This document shows, piece after piece, positions 8,756 to 19,400 of a stretch of 64,000 bases of DNA; the stretch's first letter is position 1; every line of letters starts with the position of its first letter. The DNA is taken from NCBI GenBank assembly GCA_029582165.1, contig CM055885.1:11406729-11470728 (forward strand), read 5' to 3'. Made by a program: the position numbers and the translations under genes. The stretch is from Portulaca oleracea. Taxonomy: Eukaryota > Streptophyta > Magnoliopsida > Caryophyllales > Portulacaceae. The notes under the pieces were generated by a model. It ran no database searches and was not told the origin of the DNA. It worked only from the letters and a program-made list of their open reading frames with translations.

Positions 8756-11700
8756 TGTCCTTCAGTGCAGGTATGTCTCAGGGCTCACAACGACCTCTGG
8801 TATTTGGACAGCGGATGCTCAAGACACATGACTGGAGATCCAACCAAATTCAGAGAGCTCAAAGACATCAGAAGTGGGAAGGTAACGTTTGGAGACAAAA
8901 GCCAAGGGAAGATCCTTGGAGTCGGCAAGGTCGGTAAGGATTCAGTCAACTGTATAAATGATGTATATTATGTAGAAGGTTTAGAATATAATCTTGTAAG
9001 TATTTCTCAGTTTTGTGATAGAGGTTATAAAGTTTGGTTCAATAAGAACTCATGTGTCGTAGAAAAGGAATCTCATGAAATAGTCCTGAAAGGTCATCGG
9101 ATGAACAATGTGTATGTTATTGACCTTAGTGATCATATGAACAAGGACCTTACCTGTCTTAGAGTTGCATCAGATGAAACCTGGTTATGGCATCGTAGAT
9201 TAGGACATATGAACATGAAAACACTTCAAAAGCTAAAACGCCTAGGCCTAGTTAGAGGACTACCATCTCAAAATTTCATTCGTGACAAGGTATGTGATGC
9301 ATGCACTAGAGGAAAACAAACCAGAACATCCTTCAAGCCTGTATCTCAAGTAACCACCTCTAGATGTTTAGAACTGTTGCATATGGACCTCTGTGGACCA
9401 ATTCCATACAAAAGTCTAGGAGGATGTTAATACATACTAGTCATTGTTGATGATTATTTTAGATTTACCTGGGTTTTATTTTTTGAAGGATAAGACAGAG
9501 GCCTACCCAGAATTTGAGAAATTGTACAGGCAACTCAAGGTCCTTACAGGACTCAATCTGGTGTCTATAAGAACAGATCATGGAAGAGAGTTTGATAATC
9601 GAGATCAATTTGGAAAATTCTGTGATCAAGAAGGGGTCACACATAATTTCTTTGCCCCAAGGACACCACATCAGAATGGTGTGGTTGAACGGAAGAACCG
9701 CACGCTGGAAAACATGGCCAGAACAATCATTTGTGAGAACAATCTACCCCTTTTTCTTTGGGCTGAAATTATAAATGCTTCAAATTATATTCTCAACAGA
9801 TGTACTATAAGATCCTTCATGAAGAAAACACCCTATGAGCTGTTCAAGGGTAAAACACCAAATGTAGCTCACCTCAAGGCCATTGGATGCAAATGCTTTA
9901 TTCATAACAATGGTAAGAAGACCTTAAGCAAATTTGAGCCAAGAAGTGAAGAAGGAATTTTAGTAGGATATTCCTTATCCAGCAAGGCCTACAGAGTCTA
10001 CATTAAAGCATCTAAAAAGGTGGAAGAATCAATCCATGTTGTCTTCAATGAAACTTCCACCACTTCATCAGAAAGGTCCTCCATGAAATTCCAGATTCTT
10101 CAAGATGATGATGACGAGGATGCCCCTCGCATATTCCTGCACAGTCCTCTTCAACAAAATGAAGAACCTCCTCCTGATGACAACTTGCACCAAACTTCGG
10201 ATCATGAGGAAAATGAAGCCCAAGGACCTTCCTCAAATGAAGAACAAGAATCTTCCTCAAGTGAAGAACAAGGACCTTCCTCAAGTGAAGGACAAGGATC
10301 TTCACCAGCAGAAACTCCTCAGATTGCTGATAATGCACAACAGAATATCGAGGAGTCATCAAGGACCTTCAGGTTCAAACCTGCTCATCCAGCCGACAAT
10401 CTGCTTTCAGGTCTGGAAACAGGTATTAGAACTCGATCCTCTCTTAGAAACTTTTGTGCCTTTCACGCATTTGTTTCTCAGATTGAACCTAAAGGACCTG
10501 AAGAAGCCCTAAAGGACAACAACTGGATCCTAGCTATGCAAGAAGAATTGAATCAATTTGAGCACAACAAAGTATGGAAACTTGTCCTAAGACCCGAACA
10601 TCATCCAGTCATCGGTGTGAAATGGGTCTACATGACAAATTAGATGAACATGGCACATTGTCAAGAAACAAGGCAAGACTAGTTGCCAAAGGATACAACC
10701 AAGAAGAAGGCATTGACTATGACGAGACCTTTGCACCTGTTGCAAGACTAGAGGCCATTCGGATACTCCTTGCCTACGCTGCATCAACGCACATGAAACT
10801 GTACCAAATAGATGTAAAAAGTGCCTTCCTTAATGGATACCTAAAGGAAGAAGTCTATGTGGAACAACCTCCAGGATTCGAACAACAAGATCCACACACT
10901 CATGTTTACAGGCTTCAGAAGGCCCTTTATGGTCTAAAGCAAGCTCCCAGGGCTTGGTATGAGAGACTAAGCTCCTTTCTTTTGAAAAATGGATTCACAA
11001 GAGGTCTCATAGACAAAACACTGTTCATCAAAACCTCAGGTCAGAACTCTACTATAATTCAAGTTTATGTAGATGACATTATCTTTGGTGCTACTAATGA
11101 ACATCTAGTGAAGGAATTCTCCGACCTAATGAGCAAGGAGTTTGAGATGAGTCTAGTGGGAGAACTAAGATTGTTTCTTGGACTACAAATCAAACAAGAC
11201 AATGAAGGCATCTTTCTCAACCAAAGTAAGTATGTCAAAGAACTTCTAAAGAAATATGGTTTGGAGAACGCTAAACACTGCAGTACCCCAATGTCCTCCA
11301 CAATAAAACTTGATCATGATCTACATAGTAAGGACGTTCCTGATAAGCAGTATCGAGGTATGATAGGATCTCTACTTTATTTAACTGCAAGTCGTCCAGA
11401 CATCATGTTTAGTGTTTGCCTATGCGCTCGGTTTCAAAGTGCTCCTAAAGAATCTCACTTGATTGCTGTCAAAAGAATTTTGAGATATCTCGCAGGCACC
11501 AAGGACCTTGGTCTGTGGTATCCCAGGAACAATTCCCTGAACCTTATTGGATACACAGATGCTGACTTTGCTGGTTCCAAGACAGATTGAAAAAGCACAT
11601 CTGGCGGTTGTCAAATGCTAGGCTTCTCCTTAATTTCTTGGCAATCCAAGAAACAGAATGCCATTGCTCTTTCCATCGCAGCGAGAATACATAGCGACGA

Positions 11701-12007
11701 TTACTGCGTGCTCAAACAATGGATCAAACAGCACATGAAGGACCTTGGGATAGAACTCTTAAAAATTCCCATCAAGTGTGATAACAAGAGTGCAATTCAA
11801 ATCACCAAAAATCCAGTTCAGCACTCCCGTACCAAACACATTGAAGTACGACATCATTTTATCAGAGATCATGTTGACAAAGGCCACATTATACTGGACT
11901 TTGTACCCACTCATCAACAACTGGCCGATATCTTCACCAAGGCCCTTCCCACTGAGCAATTCATCATCAATCGAAGGGAATTTGGCATGCTGCAACTCGA
12001 TGACTAG
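8756..12007 (+). pseudogene. pol: copia pol: protease, integrase, RT, RNase H, with breaks
   Basis: Pol continues in the gag frame after the TAA. The protease motif WYLDSGCSRHMTG is at about 8802-8840. The pre-integrase and integrase zinc-binding region has LWHRRLGHMN. The integrase core has IVDDYFRFTWV, a later TDHGREFDN and a segment ending QNGVVERKNRTLENM. RT has [13 protein letters not shown] and YVDDIIFG (about 11067). RNase H has YTDADFAGS, a later KCDNKSAIQI and HIEVRHHFIRD. Breaks: TAA at 9428, a frame change in a T-run near 9478, the reverse change near 10630 in an A-rich run, TGA at 11588 (CGA expected), and a short out-of-frame stretch near 11680-11720. The two frameshifts sit in homopolymers and could be assembly errors. 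Confidence 0.9.
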
Positions 12008-12009
12008 TT

Positions 12010-12045
12010 GAGGGGGAGCTAGTGTCCCTCCATTCAGGGGGAGCT
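12010..12045 (+). other. internal polypurine tracts
   Basis: Two AGGGGGAGCTA motifs lie just after the pol stop, near 12011 and 12036. Further AAAAAGGGGGAGAT tracts lie at 13854 and 14011. Multiple polypurine tracts between pol and the 3' LTR are typical of Sireviruses. Confidence 0.8.
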
Positions 12046-12578
12046 AAGGCCCTCTACCCCCAGGTATGTTCTAATCTCTACAGACTCATCAAGGTCCTTG
12101 ACATTCTTGTCACAAGACCCCTTGAGTCTCACCTTTATCACATAAATAAACCTGGCAATGACGTTAGGCAGACAGTTCCTCCATAACTGCCTTGCTTAAC
12201 TCAAACTCGTTTTTTCAAAATTCAAAATCCTCTCTCCTTCTCTCGTCTATTTCCAAAATTAAATCACACGGTTTCTCACACATTTCAAATACAATAAATC
12301 TTCAAAATCTCATCAAATCATTTAACTTTCCCACTTTCCAAAACACATCCAATCATCATAACTCCCCTTTCCAACCGTCACTTTCACCTTCCCCAGTTAT
12401 CCCTCCAACTTTTATCTCCTTCCCCATTTACTGCCCTTCCTTCCATCTCCAAAAACCTCAACCGCCCTCCTGTTTCTATTTAACCCTCATTTTTTTTACT
12501 CTTCCCTCCTGTCTCCATCCTTCTAATCCTCATCTTCCTCTACCCCATCACCTCTCTCCTCTCTCTACCTTTCCAACC

Positions 12579-13775
12579 ATGAAAAAACGCCCCGCTCTTA
12601 AAAACACAGCCCTATCTCCCCCTGCAGGGGTTGCCAAACGACTTCACTCTCGCAAGTCGTCCCCTAATCCTCCCGAATCCACTCAATCTCGCTCATCCTC
12701 ATCCACTGCTCTTGCCCTTCAATCTCAACCGCAACCTCTTAATGCAATCACCCACGAGCAACGTGTTCAAACCATCGCTAACCGGCAAATATTATGCTGT
12801 GAGAATGTCGACGCCGATTCCCTTCTCACCATCTTTCCATCATTTTCCACCCTGAAGGATCTTGGCTGCTACACCTTCTTCGACTGTGAACCGGTAATTT
12901 ATCCATCCCTCATTGTTGAGTTCTTTGCCAACCTTATCCCAGACACCAAACAACTTTCTGTGAAATCCCTTGTTTCTGGCATTGAAATTTTGCTGACCCC
13001 CACCCTAGTTGAGCGTATCCTTCATATTCAACCCAGTCCAACCAAACCACCTTTACCCATCCCTTCCGACCCCAAACAAGAACTCCGCCGGCAATTTGCC
13101 CGCCCCACTGAACAGAAAAACACCCAATACACTAGTCTGAAGTCTGAAGCTCGTTTTCTCTATTACACCCTGGTTCGGACTATCCTTCCCCGAGGTACAA
13201 ACAAGGAAACCATTAATGAAGCCTGTGCTATCTTTATCCTGAACGTCCTCAACAATCGTCATCCTGACATTGGTGAACTAGTCGTTCAACATTTTCTAAA
13301 AGCTGCCGCCTCTCCTTCTGGCCCCCTTCCCTATGGGAACTTGCTCACCAAGATTTTTCGCCATTGTCATGTTCCCCTTGACACTGCTGAAAAGTCCTCC
13401 TTCAACTTACCCACAATTGGCCCATCTCTCCTCATTACCCTTGGATACCAGCAGCAACCAAATGGCCTATGGCTTCATTTGGATGAGATCAAGGCCGAAG
13501 AAGCCTTGCACTCTACTGCTGCAGCAAAGGATGCCTCTGACGCCCTCCAAACTCATCTTTCCAACATCAACTCTGCCATTGAGGCCCTTCATCAAGAGGT
13601 TCGCCAATTACAACATGAGGTCAAGGCCCTTCGAGAGGCACGCTCTGAAATCACTGCTGCAGTCTCTCTTCTGAAGGATGTCGCTCCAGCAGGCATGCAG
13701 GCTTTACCAAGCACCCCCATCCCAAGCTCTCCGAACATTGCTCCTGATAATACCCCCGCAGAACCCCTGTCCTAA
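12579..13775 (+). CDS. additional ORF in env position of the Sirevirus
   Basis: An intact 398-codon ORF lies between pol and the 3' LTR in the same orientation. The frame is open from 12192, but the first 129 codons are a Ser/Pro/Phe-rich low-complexity leader. MKKRPALKNTALS at 12579 is the more likely start. Residues ~55-275 resemble the 'putative plant transposon protein' domain (PF20167-like): LKSEARFLYYTLVRTILP, then TINEACAIFILNVL and DIGELVVQHF. Residues ~310-365 form a strong predicted coiled coil (heptads in HQEVRQLQHEVKALREA). No hydrophobic stretch long enough for a membrane anchor was seen in this 398-residue form. Env-position ORFs are known in SIRE1-type elements, but their function is unknown. 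Confidence 0.75.
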   Translation: MKKRPALKNTALSPPAGVAKRLHSRKSSPNPPESTQSRSSSSTALALQSQPQPLNAITHEQRVQTIANRQILCCENVDADSLLTIFPSFSTLKDLGCYTFFDCEPVIYPSLIVEFFANLIPDTKQLSVKSLVSGIEILLTPTLVERILHIQPSPTKPPLPIPSDPKQELRRQFARPTEQKNTQYTSLKSEARFLYYTLVRTILPRGTNKETINEACAIFILNVLNNRHPDIGELVVQHFLKAAASPSGPLPYGNLLTKIFRHCHVPLDTAEKSSFNLPTIGPSLLITLGYQQQPNGLWLHLDEIKAEEALHSTAAAKDASDALQTHLSNINSAIEALHQEVRQLQHEVKALREARSEITAAVSLLKDVAPAGMQALPSTPIPSSPNIAPDNTPAEPLS

Positions 13776-14010
13776 AACTGTGCTTCTCTTTCTCTATTTT
13801 GAACATTTTTTTTTTGCCAAACATTCCTCCTGTTTCCTTTTTGCTTGAAAGCCAAAAAGGGGGAGATGATCTATGCGTAGCATAGTATGTTTTTTTTACA
13901 GGGCCTGTACAACCGAACGTAAACTCTTTTGCTATATCCCTGTATGAATGATCTATTTACGTTATATATGCTGCACATACTATGCTTGTATCTAGTTTTG
14001 TCTTTCACTC

Positions 14011-14024
14011 AAAAAGGGGGAGAT
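14011..14024 (+). other. main polypurine tract of the Sirevirus
   Basis: AAAAAGGGGGAGAT directly abuts the 3' LTR. An identical tract lies about 157 bp upstream at 13854. Confidence 0.9.
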
Positions 14025-14903
14025 TGAAGAACCCCTGTTGAGAACAGAGCAAAGGACATTCACTCAATGCACATCAAGGACATCTATGTCAAACGATATC
14101 AAGGACATCTATGTCAAACGACCTGAAGGACATTGGCACTGCTCAAAGGGTTTTGAAGTGAAAGAGAAATGACGACACTTGCTCAGGGAAGTTTTCCATT
14201 TAGGCAAGAATCTTTCCTTCTCCGTTTTACTGTGTGAATGAGACTAATTTCATATGCTACTGTGCAGACAAAATTGAAGATAAAACTTGGAAGGAATTCC
14301 CAGAAGATCTCGCCGAAAAGGAAAGAATATTTCGACATCGCAGTGAAGAGAAATTGGAGCAAAAACAGAATCCCTTCTAACGGATACAAACGTAGCATAA
14401 TCGGTTTAAATAGAAGCATTCAAGACAAAGAAAAGCAACGATTCCACGAAAGAAATCGGGTGTTCAAAATAGAAATAGAGTTTTCTGTTGTGGTGTTCTT
14501 GTGAGAACTTGTGTTGCGAAAAGTGTGAGTAAAATCAATCCTTCACGGATCTAGGATTGATTGTTGCTTGTGTAGTCGATTTCTAGACGGAATTAGAGTC
14601 GACTGAGTTTAGGCACCAAAGATTGATCTTGGTGCGTGTTGTTTTCAGAAAATAAGAAGCGTCCTTGTAAGGCGCTTGGTTCTTTGTAAAACCTAAGGTC
14701 ATTCACCCTAGGTTCATCACGATCTGTTCACAATAAAGGAGGTTATTCAATTCATACATTTGGTCCTTTATCTATTCTGTTTATATTCTATGGTAAGGAG
14801 ATTCTTAGTCCACTGTGACTGAGAACCTAACGTCCTTTATTAAGTTGTGAATTGTGCAGAAATTTTCAGTAACCCTATTCACCCCCCCTCTAGGGTTCTT
14901 TCA
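14025..14903 (+). repeat. 3' LTR of the Sirevirus
   Basis: It is 879 bp and matches the 5' LTR except at about four positions. It is followed by GAGGA (14904-14908). Confidence 0.95.
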
Positions 14904-15610
14904 GAGGAGGAGTTTAGTACTCGTCTGCTTGCTGCTTGGCTAATAGGGACTTCAAGGAATGATTAGGTTTTCAACTCTAGAAGGCCCTCAGCTAGCGTGA
15001 TTGTGCACATAGCAAGGCAAATGACGATTGATTTTATTAAGCTCTCCAAAGCTAACAAGAGGTGGAGCATGGAGGAGCAACCTGTGTGCACGCCATTCTG
15101 GAAGCAACCAACAGATAATGAGGTAAAACTCAATTTTGCTGCTTCCCTTTCTAAAGATGGCTGGGCCAAATTGGGGGTGGTAGCCAATGACTCCTGAAGG
15201 TAACTGTTGCTGGCTACGTCGAGGATATGCAAGGCAAGAAGGGACCCGACGGTCGCTGAAGCCAAAGCAAGGGTGTTTGTTGTAACCCTGACACGACGTT
15301 TCACTTATGTTTTAATCATTTTTGAGTAAGATAACTTAACTCTAATATGTCGTTTAAATGGGTTTGATGTCTTTTGTAGTGAATTTGATTTGGTCCTGAA
15401 TGATATTCAGACCTTAATGTCGTTTTTTCATGGATGTAGTTGGGTACATATGAAATGGGGCGCAAACTTGGTGGCTCACAATATAGTCATGGTCGCACTA
15501 ATCGGGGAAGGGCATATTTGGCTTGGCTGTTGTTCGAGTCGAATTGAGGCGTATGTACTGATGGATAAACTAGTAATATAATTTTCCCCAGTTTTCCCTC
15601 AAAAAAAATA
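14904..15610 (+). pseudogene. LINE, 3' half with RNase H-like region and A-rich end
   Basis: The reading frame left at 6235 resumes as EEFSTRLLAAWLIGTSRND, the usual L1 segment after the zinc-binding domain. Then follow PFWKQPTDNEVKLNFAAS and WAKLGVVANDS, as in the plant LINE RNase H-like end. Later, SFFHGCSWVHMKWGANLVAHN at about 15425-15485 matches the domain's terminal N-x-x-A-H motif. Stops and frame changes show decay. The end is marked by CCAGTTTTCCCTC followed by a short A-run near 15601-15608, a usual plant LINE tail. Confidence 0.75.
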
Positions 15611-16313
15611 TTGCATCTCACAGGTGTACTCTGCCACATCAATCAAGATATCCATCTTGAGGCAAGACATATATCACATTATATTCAACATTTTTTTATC
15701 TTTATTTTTAATTTAGGATAATTGAGGCAAAAAGATGCAGGGAGCCGAAGGGTAGAGATTCTTGAAAGAGAGGAGGAAAAATTATATTGCACACTAAAGT
15801 ATTTTGTATATGCTTGTTTTTTAAATAAAGTGTATGAATACTATATATGGACAATGATACACATCGTGACTCAAAATAGTTAATAATCATCTTGAATTGT
15901 TCATATTTCACATTTTTATAATTTTTAATAATATTTTCACTAATAATTATATGTATTTATCAATTATAAGAGTATAATACTTATTATCTAGGTCAAAAAA
16001 TATAAATAATAACCCAATTTTATCAATCATAGTAGAAAATGCACATTTTATACATAGTTTTACATGTATGAATAAATAAATAAATATTTTTATATTTAAG
16101 TTATAATAAGCCTCAAAGTAATGAAACATATATACCTTCATAATGATTTAAATGCACTTATATTTAACTTTATGAGTAATTTAGGTGAAATTCAAGATGA
16201 TTGCGTCAAGATATTTATCATTTTTCTACTATATATATATGCATTAGAAGCTCGCTTTTTATAATGTTAATCATGAAATCCTATCGTTTTGTTAATATCT
16301 AAAACAATACATT
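15611..16313. other. AT-rich interval downstream of the subtilase
   Basis: Very AT-rich sequence with no coding region that I can support. It lies 3' of the original subtilase stop and may contain its ancestral 3' untranslated region and polyadenylation signals. Confidence 0.4.
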
Positions 16314-16415
16314 CTAAGCAGAAGATACAGCTAGTGGGCTTCTAACATTATGGACCCCGTCAAACCAAGTAAGCCACCCAAACTCATACTTTTGTCCTTC
16401 AATCTTGGAGAAAGA
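16314..16415 (-). CDS. subtilase exon 9, stranded C-terminal part
   Basis: Read on the minus strand this encodes [17 protein letters not shown], then [13 protein letters not shown] and TAG at 16316-16314. That is the invariant subtilase C-terminus (F-G-W-x-T-W-x-D-G-x-H-x-V-R-S-P). It lies directly beyond the inverted-repeat element and has kept its reading frame with no stop, so separation was recent or coding is still selected. Confidence 0.85.
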   Translation of the reverse strand, partial: SFSKIEGQKYEFGWLTWFDGVHNVRSPLAVSSA

Positions 16416-19400
16416 CGATGGTGAGCCCGGGTGCACGTTGCTCGGTGAGCCCGGCGCCCACCATCGTTTATATTTTTTTTCTTATTTTTTTATTTATTTC
16501 TCTTTTGTGTAATATTATATTTTTATGCTTTTTATTGTTTTACTACAATATTTACAATCTACAAGGCCAAGTATTTATTTATTTCTTTTTTGTGTAATAT
16601 TATATTTTTATGCTTTTTATTTTTTTACTACAATATTTATAATCTACAAGGCTAATGCTCATAAGTCTTAACTACTAATTATTATGCTCATAAATTATAA
16701 CTATTATGCTCATAACTTACAAGGCCAATGCTCATAGGTCTCTACACCAATGCTCATAAATTATAACTATCATGCTCATAACCTACAAGGCCAATGCTCA
16801 TAGGTCTCTACACCAATGCTCATAATGTACAACTACTATGCTCATAACTTATAACTATTATGCTCATAAACCTCTACACCAATGCTCATAATATATAAGT
16901 ACTATGCTCATAACTTATAACTATTATGCTCATAAGTCTCTACACCAATGCTCATACTATACAACTACTATGCTCATAACTTATAACTATTATGCTCATT
17001 ACATAAAACCATAATGTTCATTAAGCTGAACCACAATGCTCATTACCAATTACTACAATGCTCATTACCTATAACTACAATGTTCTTTACATAAAACCAT
17101 AATGCTCATCAAGCAGAACTACAATGCTCATAACCTATAACGACAATTCTCATTACATTAAACCATAATACTCATCAAAGCAGAACTACAATGCTCATAA
17201 CCTATAATGACAATGCTCATTACATGAAATCATAATGCTCATCAAGCTGAACTAAAATGCTCATTACCTATTACTACAATGCTCATTACCTATAACTACA
17301 ATGCTCATTAGTCATTACATAAAACCATAATGCTCATTACCTAATACTACAATGCTCATTACCTAATACTACAATGCTCATAACTTAAAACCATAATGCT
17401 CATCAAGTAGAACTATATATAATGCTCATAATCTATAACAACAATGCTTATTACATAAAACCATAATGTTCATTACCTATTACTACAATGCTCATTACCT
17501 ATAACTACAATGCTCATTACTTAAAACCATAATGCTCATCAAGTAGAACTATAATGCTCATAACCTATAACAATGTTCATTACAAAATATATTGAAGTAT
17601 TATATTAAAAGAAAAGCCTTATTATATTTATTTTAGAAAAATTAAAAATTGCACAAAAAAAAATTAAAAATATAAAGTAAAAAATGCTCATAAATATATA
17701 CCACAATGCTCATAATTTTTAACCATCATTTGAACTCAACTTCAGTGTACATAAACCCCATAAAAAATGTTTATAAAAGTATATTACAATGCTTATAAAA
17801 ACTTTATAACATCAGAACATGCTAATAATAACAATAGAAAATTTAAAAAGTTCGGTTTTATAACAATGTTCATAAATTAAAATTCATATCAAATATTGAA
17901 AATAATTAATATTAAATACCAATTGTAAATAAAAATACTACAAAGAAAATAAAAAAGAATATCATGAAAACTATAAAAAAAATTAAAATAATAATAATAA
18001 ATAAATAAAGAATTAGTATATTGAACTAGAAGTTCAAAATAAACACCAAATAAATCTATTTAAAAACAAGAAAAAAAAGAAGAAAAAAAGATGTGACTGG
18101 GCGCACAAAGCATTGTGCACCCGGGATCACAATCGTATTTGTATTCAATCTTGTCACCACGCATTTTATGTCTCTGCTTTTGAATTGTAATTCTAAAGCT
18201 CTTTTTCTCTCCTCTTCGCTTGAATGCGAGCATGTTTGGTGAGACCTTGACATGATATCCCATTGGCGGCTTGACCGTAGCAAAGTAGCTACTTTTAGCT
18301 TTACCAACGTTTGTAACTGTCCTTGTGACCGTCACTTTTCTGTTAAGCTTAGGAATTGCTACGGAAGGGTAGTTTAGGTCAATTATCTTGGTTAGAACTT
18401 GGGGGCACATGAATGATGGGTCTGCATTTACGATTCCTAAGCCACAAAGGTATGTTAAGTAGTCAGTGTAGGATGCATCATACACTAGCCCTGGATCTGC
18501 CGCCTTTGTGGGTTGAAAATGACCCGCTCCAAACTGGAATGGGTCTGCTGGGTTCCCAGATGCGTCTGTTATAAATGTTCCATTGTTGTTCTCCAAACCA
18601 GCTGCAACGCAAAATCAACACATTTACTTATACTTTCAATTGACCCAAACATTCAAGTTGCACGCATTTAGAGACTTGAATCTAACCGGTGGTAATAAGG
18701 GCAGAACGAATGGCAGCAGAAGTCCAAGAAGGGTAGATAGCTCTAAGGAGAGCAACAGCAGCGGCTATGTGTGGGCAAGACATGGATGTCCCAGAGAAAA
18801 TGTTCCACTCTACTCTTCTGCCATCTATGGCCAACCTTGTTGGAGAATCTTCCCCTGTCCACGCTGCCAGTATATTCAACCCTGGCCCTGTTATGTCTGG
18901 CTGCACACCCATCCCCCACTTTCAAATGGTTAACTTGTCATTCTAGCTACCAATACGGTACATACTTGTGTGATGAAAATGATCAACATACATACCTTGA
19001 GAATGATGGGATCGATGACATTGGGACCTCTACTAGTGAAGGAGGCCATGAAGGGTGCTGGAGTAGTGTGAACCACAGTGTTTGCCGGGACTATTTTAGC
19101 GATGGGATGCTCGGTGGATTGAATGTACTTGAGGATTTGAGCTGCCTCATTTGCACCCACAGCAGTGGCAGGAAGAACATGCGGATCAGCAACAATCTCT
19201 TGTCCATTAGCTGGGAGGTTTCCAAGGATGTAACCAATTCCCCCAGCTCTTTTAACCTCCATCCCTTTTCCCACTCTTGTTCCATTCCCTCTTAAGCAAA
19301 TTATTATTTTTCCCTTTGCCTTCTCTGCTGACAATGTGTTTGGAAGGCACTGCCTATACAGTACATATGTCAAACTAAGTTAAAAACATTTTCTATTACC

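Larger units (their letters stand above)
6236..14903 (+). mobile_element. complete Ty1/copia retrotransposon, Sirevirus type
   Basis: This 8,668-bp element has two 879-bp LTRs, a TGGTATCAGAG primer site, gag, pol, an extra ORF and several polypurine tracts, flanked by GAGGA duplications. Copia order is seen: gag, protease, integrase, RT, RNase H. Sirevirus traits are the large gag with a single zinc knuckle, an ORF after pol, and repeated AGGGGGAG tracts between pol and the 3' LTR. The LTRs differ at 4 positions that I could find, so insertion was recent. Removing the element and one GAGGA restores the LINE reading frame. Pol carries several breaks, so this copy could move only with proteins from another copy. 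Confidence 0.95.

Noticed and set aside
12192..12578. First 129 codons of the extended env-position ORF as a real N-terminus
   Set aside because: Ser/Pro/His/Phe-biased composition from a C/T-rich leader, and a good start lies at 12579. Not excluded, but less likely.
16640..17590. Regularly spaced AATGCTCAT repeats looked at as a CRISPR-like array
   Set aside because: The core is too short, the spacing irregular, the spacers are repeats themselves, and the genome is eukaryotic.
18583..19295. Plus-strand open stretches opposite the subtilase exons
   Set aside because: Shadows of real minus-strand coding; no domain on the plus strand.
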